Shown: positions 24,482 to 31,237 of the stretch, piece after piece | Numbering within the stretch: position 1 is the stretch's first letter | How the letters are laid out: every line of letters starts with the position of its first letter | Assembly: GCA_964600165.1 (NCBI GenBank) | Contig: CAZRIP010000011.1 | Coordinates: forward strand, 1-53,847 | Origin: CAZRIP01 sp964600165 | Lineage (GTDB): Bacteria > Elusimicrobiota > Elusimicrobia > UBA1565 > UBA9628 | Reading direction: 5' to 3' | DNA: 53,847 nt | The notes under the pieces: model-generated | What the model saw: only the letters and a program-made list of their open reading frames with translations | The model's database searches: none | What the model was told of the DNA's origin: nothing | Made by a program: the position numbers and the translations under genes

Positions 24482-26395
24482 TCAGCGCGCCCAAACGAGC
24501 TGATTGTAGTCCTCGCGCCGGTATCCGCGCGCGAGCTCGAGAGCCTTCTCGAGAACGCGCGACATCTCCGCGGCGTTCGCCGGCTCTTCGACGCCGAGCT
24601 TGCCGGCGACGTGCCTGACGACCGGCGCGGCGATGAGCGCGTACTCCTCGCGCAGGCCGGCCTCGTCGCCCAGCGCGGCCTTGGCGAGACCGCGATTGAC
24701 GGCCCGCCAGACGCCGCGCGGAGCGCGCTCGAGCTCGCGCAGCGCCTGCTCGTGCTTCCCGAGACGCCGCAGGCCTTCCCCGCGCCAGACGCGCGCCTCG
24801 AGGTCGACCGGCTGCAGGCGTAAAGCGGCGTCTAGGAGCTTAAGGCCCTCGTCGAGCCGGTCGAGCTGAAGCGCCGCGGCCCCACGCCAGCACCAAGCGA
24901 GCGTCTCGCCTCGCGCGCATGCCTGACCGAGCGTGTCGAAGGCGTCGGCGTAGCGGCCGAGCCAGAGATGGAGCTCGCCTTGCCAAGTCAACGCGGAGGC
25001 GCTTTCCTCCGCGGGAGCTTCGTGAGCGCCGAGCGCCGCCTGCTCGAGAGCCTCCCCCTCGCGGCCGGCGCAGATCAAAGCCTCCGCCAGGCGAAAGCGC
25101 GTCGACCAATCGGCCGGGCGATATCCCAGCGCGGCGCGCGCGACGCGCACGGCGTCCTCGCAGCGCGAGACGTTGAGCAGCTGTTGACTCAGCCAGGCGC
25201 CCATCCAGCCGTAGCGCGCCGGCGGCAGCGCCGACAGGCGCTCGAACTCCTCCGGCTCCGCCCACCCGCGCAAGGCCGCGAGGAAATAGGTCGCGAGCGG
25301 AAGCCGGAGCCCGCGGCCGATCAATGAGCCGAGCGCGGCCTCGTGCCCCGCTTGAAAAAGCTCGCGCGGCAGCCAACCCCACGGGTTCCAGAACAAGCGC
25401 GTCTGCGCGAGCGTCGGACCGGCGTCCAGGACGCTCTCGCCGAGCGCGCAAGCCTCATCGTAGCGGCCCAATCGGGCGAGCGCGCGCATGCGCTCGGCGG
25501 GATCGCGCAAGCTCTTGAGCCGGGCGCGGTCCAGCGCGAACGCGCGGGCCGCCATGGCCTTCGCGTCTTTCATTCGGCCCGCCAGGAAGAGCTCGCAGGT
25601 TTTGCGCGGAATGAGCTCGTACTCGCGCCGCTCGGCCGCGCGCGCCGCTTGAGCGGACTCCCGGCGGTCCTTCTCCAGCGCCGCCGCGCGGCGCTCCTTC
25701 GCGCGGCGCGCGAGCTCGGCTTTCCGCCGGGCGCGCTCGGCGCGGCGGGCCTTATCGGCGCGCGCGAGGCGCGCCTTACGGCGCTCCTCGCGCTCCCAAG
25801 CGAACAGATCGGCGGCCTTGCGCGCCGCCGCGCGGCGCTCCTTGGACAAGCGCGCGAGCAGAGCCTTGCGCTTGGCCCGGCGCTCGGCCTCGCGAGCCGC
25901 CTCGTCGCGCTGCTCGCGCACCTTGCGCAGCTCGTCGCGCGCGTCCTTATCCTCCAAGACGCCGAGGGCTTTGAGCAGGAAGCGCTCGGACGCGCCGAAA
26001 CGTCCGGCCTTCAGGTGGGCGAGCGCGCTCTTGCGATGCGACCAAGACAGCTCACGGCGCGCGCCTAGCTCGACGGCTCGTGCCTGCGCGTCGTTCGGGT
26101 CCAGACGCATCCCGCGGCGCGCCCATGCGACGGCCTGCTCGAGCAATCCTCGCGCCTGGAGCACCTCGGCCAGGCCGCGGTAAGCGGGGCCGTAGTCCGG
26201 ATGAGCGGCGACGAGCTTCTCGAGGCAGGCCGCCGCGGCCGGAAGCTGGCCCAGCGAGCGCAGGCTTTGCGCGAGGAAAAGCGCGGCTTCGGGACCGGCG
26301 CCCTTGCGGCCGGCCGCGCGCCGAAACGAGCGGGCCGCCGAGGCGAAATCGCCGCGATTGAACGCCTCGATCCCCGCGGCGAGGCTGGGCTCCAT
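24482..26395 (-). CDS. TPR protein with charged coiled coil, paralogue 2
   Basis: 637 residues, collinear with the neighbour at 22521-24437. It has an N-terminal TPR block (GIEAFNRGDFASAARSFRRA), an Arg/Lys/Glu/Ala coiled coil that is longer and purer here (about 155-275), TPR units, and a C-terminal GYRREDYNQLVWAR. The stop lies 44 bp before the start of paralogue 1, and each copy keeps its own promoter, so duplication included the promoter. No family-specific catalytic motif. Confidence 0.8.
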   Translation of the reverse strand: MEPSLAAGIEAFNRGDFASAARSFRRAAGRKGAGPEAALFLAQSLRSLGQLPAAAACLEKLVAAHPDYGPAYRGLAEVLQARGLLEQAVAWARRGMRLDPNDAQARAVELGARRELSWSHRKSALAHLKAGRFGASERFLLKALGVLEDKDARDELRKVREQRDEAAREAERRAKRKALLARLSKERRAAARKAADLFAWEREERRKARLARADKARRAERARRKAELARRAKERRAAALEKDRRESAQAARAAERREYELIPRKTCELFLAGRMKDAKAMAARAFALDRARLKSLRDPAERMRALARLGRYDEACALGESVLDAGPTLAQTRLFWNPWGWLPRELFQAGHEAALGSLIGRGLRLPLATYFLAALRGWAEPEEFERLSALPPARYGWMGAWLSQQLLNVSRCEDAVRVARAALGYRPADWSTRFRLAEALICAGREGEALEQAALGAHEAPAEESASALTWQGELHLWLGRYADAFDTLGQACARGETLAWCWRGAAALQLDRLDEGLKLLDAALRLQPVDLEARVWRGEGLRRLGKHEQALRELERAPRGVWRAVNRGLAKAALGDEAGLREEYALIAAPVVRHVAGKLGVEEPANAAEMSRVLEKALELARGYRREDYNQLVWAR

Positions 26396-26401
26396 CAGTA
26401 A

Positions 26402-26430
26402 AGTTTGCCCCGCTTTGCGGGTCGCGTCAA
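26402..26430 (-). promoter_or_regulatory. Leaderless-type promoter of TPR paralogue 2
   Basis: TTGACG (26425-26430), 17-bp spacer, CAAACT (26402-26407), 6 nt, ATG, all on the minus strand. Hexamers and spacing are identical to those of paralogue 1, while most of the spacer differs. Confidence 0.6.
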
Positions 26431-26446
26431 GCGCCGGGGTCGCTCC

Positions 26447-27124
26447 TCATTGGACCTCCACGAGAGCCCGCGAGAGCGACAGCGCTCCCGCCTCCCCCGC
26501 GCGCGAGCACGCCTTGGCGAGCGCGGCGCGCATTTGAGGATCGATGGCCGAGGCCGCGGGATTGCCCTCGAAGACGACGCGCCCGCCGTCGCGCTCGATC
26601 GCCTTGAACGACAGCGACGCGCGCGCCGAGGGCATGTCGGCGACCGATTCGATCGGAGAGACGGCGACCTCGCCGTTGACCACGACGTCGGCCTGCTCGG
26701 AGTCCTGCACGACGCTGACGCCTTTTTGCGTCAGGGCTTCGCGCAGACCGGCGGCCGCCGCCTCTCCCATCGGACCGGCGATGGCGACGTAGACGGACTC
26801 GGACGGAGACGGCGTCAAGGACGGCTGCTCATCGACGCGCGCGCGGACCTTCACTTGATAGAGGCCGCGCTCCGAGCCCTCGGAGACGATCTCGTAGCCC
26901 GCGACGCGCCCGCGCGCGTTGGCGGTGAGGCGTTCCTCCTTGATCATGCCGTTCTCGACGCGCGTGCGCGCCGAGATCGCCACGCCCGACGCTTTCTCGA
27001 CGGCGTCGCGCTCGGCCAGACGCAGCGCGCCGTCACGCGTGGCGCCCCAGCCTTCGCCGATCACGGTCCGCTGCGAGGGAGCGTGAGCGCAGGCGCACAG
27101 AGACGTGGCGATCATAAGGCTCAT
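26447..27124 (-). CDS. Lipoprotein resembling the FlgT N-terminal/LPP20 group
   Basis: 225 residues. A short hydrophobic signal (SLMIATS) is followed by a plausible lipobox, LCAC. The IGEGWGATRDGALRLAERDAV segment is typical of LPP20/FlgT-N domains, in which a conserved A-x-x-A-A-x-x-D helix follows the first strand. The second half, containing a VYVAIAGPMGEAAAAGLREAL segment, resembles a FlgO-like strand-helix unit. The ATG at 27124 has GGAAG 7 nt upstream. An alternative GTG at 27172 overlaps the preceding stop (GTGA) and would add 16 residues before the signal. Last gene of the riboswitch-led operon. Confidence 0.7.
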   Translation of the reverse strand: MSLMIATSLCACAHAPSQRTVIGEGWGATRDGALRLAERDAVEKASGVAISARTRVENGMIKEERLTANARGRVAGYEIVSEGSERGLYQVKVRARVDEQPSLTPSPSESVYVAIAGPMGEAAAAGLREALTQKGVSVVQDSEQADVVVNGEVAVSPIESVADMPSARASLSFKAIERDGGRVVFEGNPAASAIDPQMRAALAKACSRAGEAGALSLSRALVEVQ

Positions 27125-27168
27125 GGTTTTCTTCCAATGATTCGTCGAAGTCGAACCATTCCCTTCGG

Positions 27169-27612
27169 TCACAAGAACCTCACTCCCATCATCCGCTCCA
27201 TGCGCTTCTTGGGAAGGCGCAGCGTCACGACGCAGCCGTTGTCGGACGTGAACTCCGATTGAACGATCTCGGCGCCCTTGACCATGTCGCGCACGCGCGC
27301 GGACAGCTCGGAGTCCGCCTCCATCGCGCGCTCGACGGTCACGCCTCCCTCGAGCGTCACGCCCTTGACCATCGACAGCAGCTCGTACTGCGCCTTGACG
27401 ATGGCCGCGTCGCGCGCCAGCGCCTTGCGCTGGGTGTCCGTCGAAAGCTTCGGATCGGACGCGCCGATGCCGATCGTCTCGAGGAACGAGCCGCGGTCCG
27501 GCGTCTGGTCGATCATCTGGCCGAGCTTGCCGTTATGAACCCTCTTGGGCACTCCGCCGCACGCCGACAGCGTCACGACGGCCGCGGCGGCGGCGAGCAG
27601 GAGCTTCTTCAT
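27169..27612 (-). CDS. FlgP/LPP20-like lipoprotein
   Basis: 147 residues. Signal peptide with a clear lipobox (TLSACGG, Cys at 18). The mature part contains TQRKALARDAAIVKAQYELLSMV, split as TQRKALARDAAIVKAQ plus YELLSMV, a helix typical of LPP20 domains, and a C-terminal VVTLRLPKKRM strand. In Vibrio the related FlgP sits with FlgO and FlgT around the flagellar basal body; other LPP20 proteins have no flagellar link. Starts 1 nt after the FlgO-like gene stop. Confidence 0.75.
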   Translation of the reverse strand: MKKLLLAAAAAVVTLSACGGVPKRVHNGKLGQMIDQTPDRGSFLETIGIGASDPKLSTDTQRKALARDAAIVKAQYELLSMVKGVTLEGGVTVERAMEADSELSARVRDMVKGAEIVQSEFTSDNGCVVTLRLPKKRMERMMGVRFL

Positions 27613-27613
27613 G

Positions 27614-28504
27614 TCATTCCCCTCCGCACGACTGATTGAGATTCTTGAGCTCGGACAAGATGAGGCTCAGGCGCTCACGCTCGCGGCCGTCGAGTTGCCC
27701 GGCGCCGTCTTGATGATAGCGGTTGAGCCGGGCGTAGAAGTCCGAGCGGATCGACTCGTTGCGGATCTCGGAGCCCGGGTTGCGCGTCAACGACCGCGCG
27801 TCGAGGCCCTCGCGCAGCTTCGAGGCCCAAAAGCGCGCCTTGAGGTCGACCGCGGCGCGCTCGAGGGCGTCGACGTCGCTCGCCGCGGACGCGCAGCCGC
27901 CCACCGAGTCGCGCAGGCCCCAGTCGCCCGCCGCGGCCGGCGCGGCGAGGTCCATCCGAGGAAGCGCCGGGAACTGGCCGAAAGCCTCGGAGTCGAAAAA
28001 CGGCTCGTCCCAATCCTTGTCGACCTTCGCCGTGGCCGTGCCGAGGACCTTCGCGGTTTCAGAGTCGATCAGCCGCGCGTTGATCTCGAGCTTGTCGTTC
28101 TTGAGCGCCGTCACGGTCCCCGTCACGATCGCGTCGACGTCCAGGATGCGGCCGAGCTCGCGCACGGAGCGCGGATCGACGAGCCCGGAGACCTGAAGGC
28201 GCTGCTCGCGGACGACGGCCTCGAGCAGCTGGCGCTCGACGACCTCGACGGTGCCCTCCGCCATTAAAGGACCGAGCAGCCGCTCGGAGACGATGCGTCC
28301 CGACGCGGCCTTGAGGCCGATGGTCTCGAAAGGAAGCACCGCCAGGCGCTTGCGGGAGTGCTCGCGGGCCGCGCGGGCAAGAGGGACGGCGAGCTGACCG
28401 TAGTCGCCGGCCGCCGCTGGCGCGGCCTGCCAGGCGGACACCGCCTGACAGATGCTGACCAGGGCGGTCTTGATTAAGCCGGCGGTTCTGTTATCCTTTT
28501 TCAC
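27614..28504 (-). CDS. FlgO/CsgG-like exported protein
   Basis: 296 residues. A weak N-terminal signal ends near PAAAG (residue 33). Residues 50-165 match the FlgO/CsgG fold by eye: KRLAVLPFETIGL, VVERQLLEAVVREQ, LGRILDVDAIVTGTVTAL, INARLIDSETAKVLG. CsgG-type proteins act at the outer membrane; FlgO affects flagellar stability in Vibrio. The C-terminal 120 residues are helical and unassigned. GTG start at 28504. First gene of a three-gene operon (28504 to 26447) behind a leader of about 245 nt with a riboswitch candidate. Confidence 0.78.
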   Translation of the reverse strand: MKKDNRTAGLIKTALVSICQAVSAWQAAPAAAGDYGQLAVPLARAAREHSRKRLAVLPFETIGLKAASGRIVSERLLGPLMAEGTVEVVERQLLEAVVREQRLQVSGLVDPRSVRELGRILDVDAIVTGTVTALKNDKLEINARLIDSETAKVLGTATAKVDKDWDEPFFDSEAFGQFPALPRMDLAAPAAAGDWGLRDSVGGCASAASDVDALERAAVDLKARFWASKLREGLDARSLTRNPGSEIRNESIRSDFYARLNRYHQDGAGQLDGRERERLSLILSELKNLNQSCGGE

Positions 28505-28582
28505 GAGAGCGACTTTCCCACCCAGGAGCTTCGCTTCTCAGGCACGAGCGGTCGCGGGGCACGCGGCCGCTCGTTTTTTTTT
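28470..28582 (+). ncRNA. Candidate antisense small RNA opposite the FlgO-like leader
   Basis: Plus-strand TTGATT (28470-28475), 16-bp spacer, TATCCT (28492-28497) preceded by TG looks like a promoter. About 75 nt downstream is a canonical intrinsic terminator with nine Ts (28544-28582). The transcript would start near 28505 and be fully complementary to the 3' part of the riboswitch leader and to the ribosome-binding region of the FlgO-like gene. Sequence prediction only. Confidence 0.4.
28544..28582 (+). terminator. Plus-strand intrinsic terminator
   Basis: ACGAGCGG (28544-28551) pairs with CCGCTCGT (28567-28574). An inner CGCG/CGCG pair extends the stem, and a T-run covers 28574-28582. No plus-strand gene lies upstream, so it would end an antisense transcript. 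Confidence 0.7.
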
Positions 28583-28586
28583 CGAT

Positions 28587-28669
28587 AAAAAAAGCAGCCG
28601 GGCCGCCCGTAAAGAAGGCCCCGACTTCTTGTATCGAAGTGCAGGTCGGTTCTTTCGGCGGCCCGGCTG
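28587..28669 (-). terminator. Minus-strand terminator forming the riboswitch expression platform
   Basis: On the minus strand CAGCCGGGCCGCC (28595-28607 and 28657-28669 on the plus strand) forms a 13-bp stem. It is continued inward by AAAGAA/TTCTTT, CCGAC/GTCGG and ACTTC/GAAGT, and followed by CTTTTTTT. The 5' arm is the 3' end of the aptamer, so aptamer and terminator cannot both form. Confidence 0.75.
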
Positions 28670-28730
28670 GCTCGGTGAGCTCCGGTGGCTTTGCGACCCC
28701 GGGTCGCCCCGGGAGTGCTAGTGTCGGTGA
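28652..28730 (-). promoter_or_regulatory. Candidate c-di-GMP-I (GEMM) riboswitch aptamer
   Basis: On the minus strand, CCCGGG-GCGA-CCCGGG (28698-28713) makes P2 with a GNRA tetraloop. It is followed by GTCGCAAAGCCACCGG, which matches the GEMM core (GACGCAAAGCC then a CC/GG pair). About 20 nt later comes AGCCGGGCCGCCG, matching the conserved GEMM 3' segment AGCCGGGUUGCCG. The 5' side (GCACT before P2) is less typical than the usual GGCAAACC. The aptamer is followed by an overlapping terminator. Predicted to be an ON switch: ligand binding would hold the 3' segment and prevent termination. Confidence 0.7.
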
Positions 28731-28755
28731 ACGCGCGTCAGAAAGAGCTGTCCCG

Positions 28756-28784
28756 ACTATAGCCCCGGAAGCCTGTAACGTCAA
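28756..28784 (-). promoter_or_regulatory. Strong promoter of the riboswitch-FlgO/P/T-like operon
   Basis: TTGACG (28779-28784), a 17-bp spacer and TATAGT (28756-28761) on the minus strand. Transcription would start near 28749, about 20 nt before the aptamer. Confidence 0.75.
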
Positions 28785-28794
28785 TTCACGGGGT

Positions 28795-28811
28795 TGTTAC
28801 ACGCTGTAACA
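28795..28811. promoter_or_regulatory. Inverted repeat upstream of the operon promoter
   Basis: TGTTACA-cgc-TGTAACA, a perfect 7-bp dyad with a 3-bp centre, lies 11 bp upstream of the -35 box on the minus strand. A related TGTTTCAC follows at 28816. This is a typical position for an activator site. The rest of the 315-bp gap 28505-28819 is filled by the promoter, aptamer and the two opposed terminators. Confidence 0.5.
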
Positions 28812-28819
28812 CGGCTGTT

Positions 28820-29518
28820 TCACTGCGGGATGGGGGCGGGATTTTCGAGGAAAACGTAGCCGAAACCCTTCACGTTCACCACGCGCGCGGCGAGCTCCGC
28901 AGGCAGGCTCTTGCGCAAGCGATTGAGCATGACGTCGAGCGCGCGCGAGAGGCCCGGGTTCTGCGAGCCCTCGACCAGGCGGTAGAGATCGGCGCGGCTG
29001 ACCGGCTGCGGGCTGCGCTCGACCAGCACGAAAAAGAGCGTGAACATTTTCGGCGTGAGCTCTAACGCGGGGTGCCCGCCCCAGACGACGCGACGGTCGG
29101 AGCTGCGCAGCGTCAGGCCTCCTTTAGAGAGCATGCCCTCCTCGAGCTGGCGCCGTCGGAACACGGCCTCGAGCGTGGCGAGCAGCTCGTGCGGCTTATC
29201 GTCCTTGGTCACGAAGTAATCGGCCCCGCTTTGCAAGCCGAGGACTTTCTCGCGCTTGTGCCCCGTGAAAAGCACGATCGGAACGCGCGCGAGCGCCGGC
29301 AAGGCGCGCAGCTTCTGGCAGACTTCCATGCCGCTCTGGTCCGGGAGCTCGAGGTCGAGCAGCACGCACTCGGGGGCGTTCTTGACGGCCTTGTCGATCG
29401 CGTCGGCGCCGGTCATCGCGTACTCGACGTTGGCGTAGCCCGCCGTCTTGAGCCACTGCAAGACGAGCTCGATCCACATGAACTCGTCTTCGACCATCAG
29501 GATGCGCTGCCCCGCCAT
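28820..29518 (-). CDS. OmpR/PhoB-family response regulator
   Basis: 232 residues. Receiver domain 1-125 with ILMVEDEF (acidic pocket), VLLDLELPD (phospho-accepting Asp), and TKDD (conserved Lys). A winged-helix DNA-binding domain at 135-228 follows, with LRKSLPAELAARVVNVKGFGYVF at its end (RVVNVKGFGYVF wing). No histidine kinase is adjacent. ATG at 29518 is preceded by TTGACA-17-CACCCT and 7 nt. It is divergent from the secreted protein at 29578 and shares a dyad with it. Its stop lies close to the upstream region of the FlgO/P/T-like operon. Confidence 0.88.
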   Translation of the reverse strand: MAGQRILMVEDEFMWIELVLQWLKTAGYANVEYAMTGADAIDKAVKNAPECVLLDLELPDQSGMEVCQKLRALPALARVPIVLFTGHKREKVLGLQSGADYFVTKDDKPHELLATLEAVFRRRQLEEGMLSKGGLTLRSSDRRVVWGGHPALELTPKMFTLFFVLVERSPQPVSRADLYRLVEGSQNPGLSRALDVMLNRLRKSLPAELAARVVNVKGFGYVFLENPAPIPQ

Positions 29519-29525
29519 CGGACTA

Positions 29526-29571
29526 AGGGTGCAGGACAGGGCTTGAATTGTCAAGCCCCGCGGGCTATCCT
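29526..29571. promoter_or_regulatory. Divergent promoters overlapping one inverted repeat
   Basis: Plus strand: TTGAAT (29543-29548), 17 bp, TATCCT (29566-29571), 6 nt, ATG at 29578. Minus strand: TTGACA (29549-29554), 17 bp, CACCCT (29526-29531), 7 nt, ATG at 29518. The two -35 boxes abut inside GGGCTTGA-attg-TCAAGCCC (29539-29558), so one bound protein would affect both genes. Confidence 0.65.
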
Positions 29572-29577
29572 CAATCA

Positions 29578-30378
29578 ATGAAAACGGCTCTAGTGGTCCT
29601 GACGCTGCTGGCCCCGGCCCTCGCGCTCGCCCAACCCGCCGACGAGGCTTGGCTCCGGTCCGATCAGGCCTGCTGGTTGAAGGTGCCGGAAGGCCAACGC
29701 AACCGGATCAAGTCGATCCTACGAAGCTGGCCCGACGCCGTGCGCGACCGCGCCGCGAAGGCCAACGCCTCGTTCCCGTGCAACGTCGTGCTCGCGATCT
29801 CGTTCGCGGACCACGCGATCGCCGCGCACATCAAGGCCAATCCGATCCGCCAGTCGGGCGGCTGGGCCTCGATGGACTCGGCCGCCGGAGACGTGATCCA
29901 CCACGAGGACGATCCGAACCCCGACGTCCGTCAGATGCCGGGCTACTTGGTCGACAAGGACCTCCGCACGATCTTCGCCGCGAACATCGACAACATCTCG
30001 CGGCGCGACCCGCGCCGGCGCGACTGCATCGGCATGCAGGGCGTGGCCGTCGGCGCGCTGGACAAGGTCGCCGGCAGCGGGCTCGAAAGCCGCATGCTCG
30101 TGATCGGCAACGAGTCGCTGGGGCGCTTTCCCGCCAAGGCCGGAGCCTACTTGATCGGCGCCGATCCGATCGACAACGGCGTCCACCACGTCGCGGGTCT
30201 GTGGCCGCGCCTCAAGGGCGACGACACCTCGGGCGCCGTCCCGCCCTACGCCATCATCCTCGATTATTGGCTCCACCAAAACCCCGCGGCGGCCGAGGCC
30301 GTCATGAGCAAGGCCCAGTTCGTCGCGGCATGGGACTCGCTCAACCGCTCGGGAGAGCTGCGCGTCGAGAACCCGTAG
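29578..30378 (+). CDS. Secreted protein of unknown function
   Basis: 266 residues with signal peptide 1-18 (ending LALAQ). The mature protein is globular with four Cys residues, HHEDDPNPDVRQMPGYLVD in the middle and GADPIDNGVHHVAGLWPRL later. His/Asp-rich loops could bind metal, but no family was recognised. ATG at 29578 has TTGAAT-17-TATCCT-6, so it is likely leaderless. Its sharing of a regulatory dyad with the divergent OmpR-type regulator suggests control by that regulator. Confidence 0.72.
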   Translation: MKTALVVLTLLAPALALAQPADEAWLRSDQACWLKVPEGQRNRIKSILRSWPDAVRDRAAKANASFPCNVVLAISFADHAIAAHIKANPIRQSGGWASMDSAAGDVIHHEDDPNPDVRQMPGYLVDKDLRTIFAANIDNISRRDPRRRDCIGMQGVAVGALDKVAGSGLESRMLVIGNESLGRFPAKAGAYLIGADPIDNGVHHVAGLWPRLKGDDTSGAVPPYAIILDYWLHQNPAAAEAVMSKAQFVAAWDSLNRSGELRVENP

Positions 30379-30424
30379 CCGTTTCCTGGACACCCCCCGG
30401 GCAAACTGTTAAAATTCGGTTCCC

Positions 30425-30829
30425 ATGGCCCGGATCATGATCGTCGACGATGAGCGCGACGTCGTCACGATGCTCAAGTTTCTCCTCGAAAAAGACGGCC
30501 ACGAAGTGCTGACCGCCTATAACGGCGCCGAGGCGCTGCAGCAGCTGGGCGTCGAGCCCGCGGGACCCCGGCCGCCAGTCGACCTGATCGTCATGGACGT
30601 CATGATGCCGGTCTTGGACGGCCATTCCACCTGCAGGCATCTGGCCGAGGACGGCGAGGCGCGCAAGATCCCCGTGCTCGTGCTCACCGCCAAGGGCGAC
30701 ACGCGCAACTTGTTCCAAGTCCTGCCGAACGTCGGAGCCACGCTCGACAAGCCGTTCGACCCGAAGCGCCTGCGCGAGCTCATCGCCAGCATGGTCCACG
30801 GGCCGCAGCCGCGAGGCTTCCTGAGATGA
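30425..30829 (+). CDS. Stand-alone receiver domain protein, first copy
   Basis: 134 residues, a single CheY-like receiver: IMIVDDERD (acidic pocket), IVMDVMMPVLDG (phospho-Asp), VLTAKG (Thr switch), DKPFDP (Lys). An 8-10 residue Pro-rich insert, GVEPAGPRPPVD, precedes the phospho-Asp strand. No output domain. The next gene overlaps by 4 bp and has the same insert. TAAAAT lies 9 nt before the ATG. Cognate kinase not in the window. Confidence 0.9.
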   Translation: MARIMIVDDERDVVTMLKFLLEKDGHEVLTAYNGAEALQQLGVEPAGPRPPVDLIVMDVMMPVLDGHSTCRHLAEDGEARKIPVLVLTAKGDTRNLFQVLPNVGATLDKPFDPKRLRELIASMVHGPQPRGFLR

Positions 30830-31236
30830 GCGCGATGAGCAAGGCCCGCGTCATGATCGTCGACGACGAGCCCGAGATCGTCACGCTGCTGCGCTTCGTC
30901 TTGGAGAAGGAAGGCTACGCGGTCAGCGACGCCGGGAATGGGCAAGAGGCCCTCGAACGCCTCGGCATGGACCCCCCGAACCCGGCCGCGCCGCTTCCCG
31001 ATCTGCTGATCTTGGACATCATGATGCCGATCATGGACGGCTACACGCTCAACATGCGCCTGCAGGCCAACAACCGCACGAGCTCGATCCCGATCCTGGT
31101 CTTGACCGCCAAGGGCCAGAAGATGCGCGACCTCTTCGAGATGGCGCCCAACGTCGCCGCCTACGTTCAAAAGCCGTTCGATCCCAAGATGCTGCGAGAG
31201 CTCATCGCGGGAATCATCGCCGCCAAGAAGGCCTAA
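30826..31236 (+). CDS. Stand-alone receiver domain protein, second copy
   Basis: 136 residues with VMIVDDEPE, LLILDIMMPIMDG, VLTAKG and QKPFDP in canonical places. Clearly a tandem duplicate of the preceding receiver, including the Pro-rich insert before the phospho-Asp strand and the PFDPK-LRELIA ending. ATG overlaps the upstream stop (ATGA). lysS starts 1 nt after its stop. Confidence 0.9.
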   Translation: MSAMSKARVMIVDDEPEIVTLLRFVLEKEGYAVSDAGNGQEALERLGMDPPNPAAPLPDLLILDIMMPIMDGYTLNMRLQANNRTSSIPILVLTAKGQKMRDLFEMAPNVAAYVQKPFDPKMLRELIAGIIAAKKA

Positions 31237-31237
31237 A

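Noticed and set aside
22521..26395. Recent exact duplication or assembly collapse of the two TPR genes
   Set aside because: The copies differ at many positions and in coiled-coil length, so they are true diverged paralogues.
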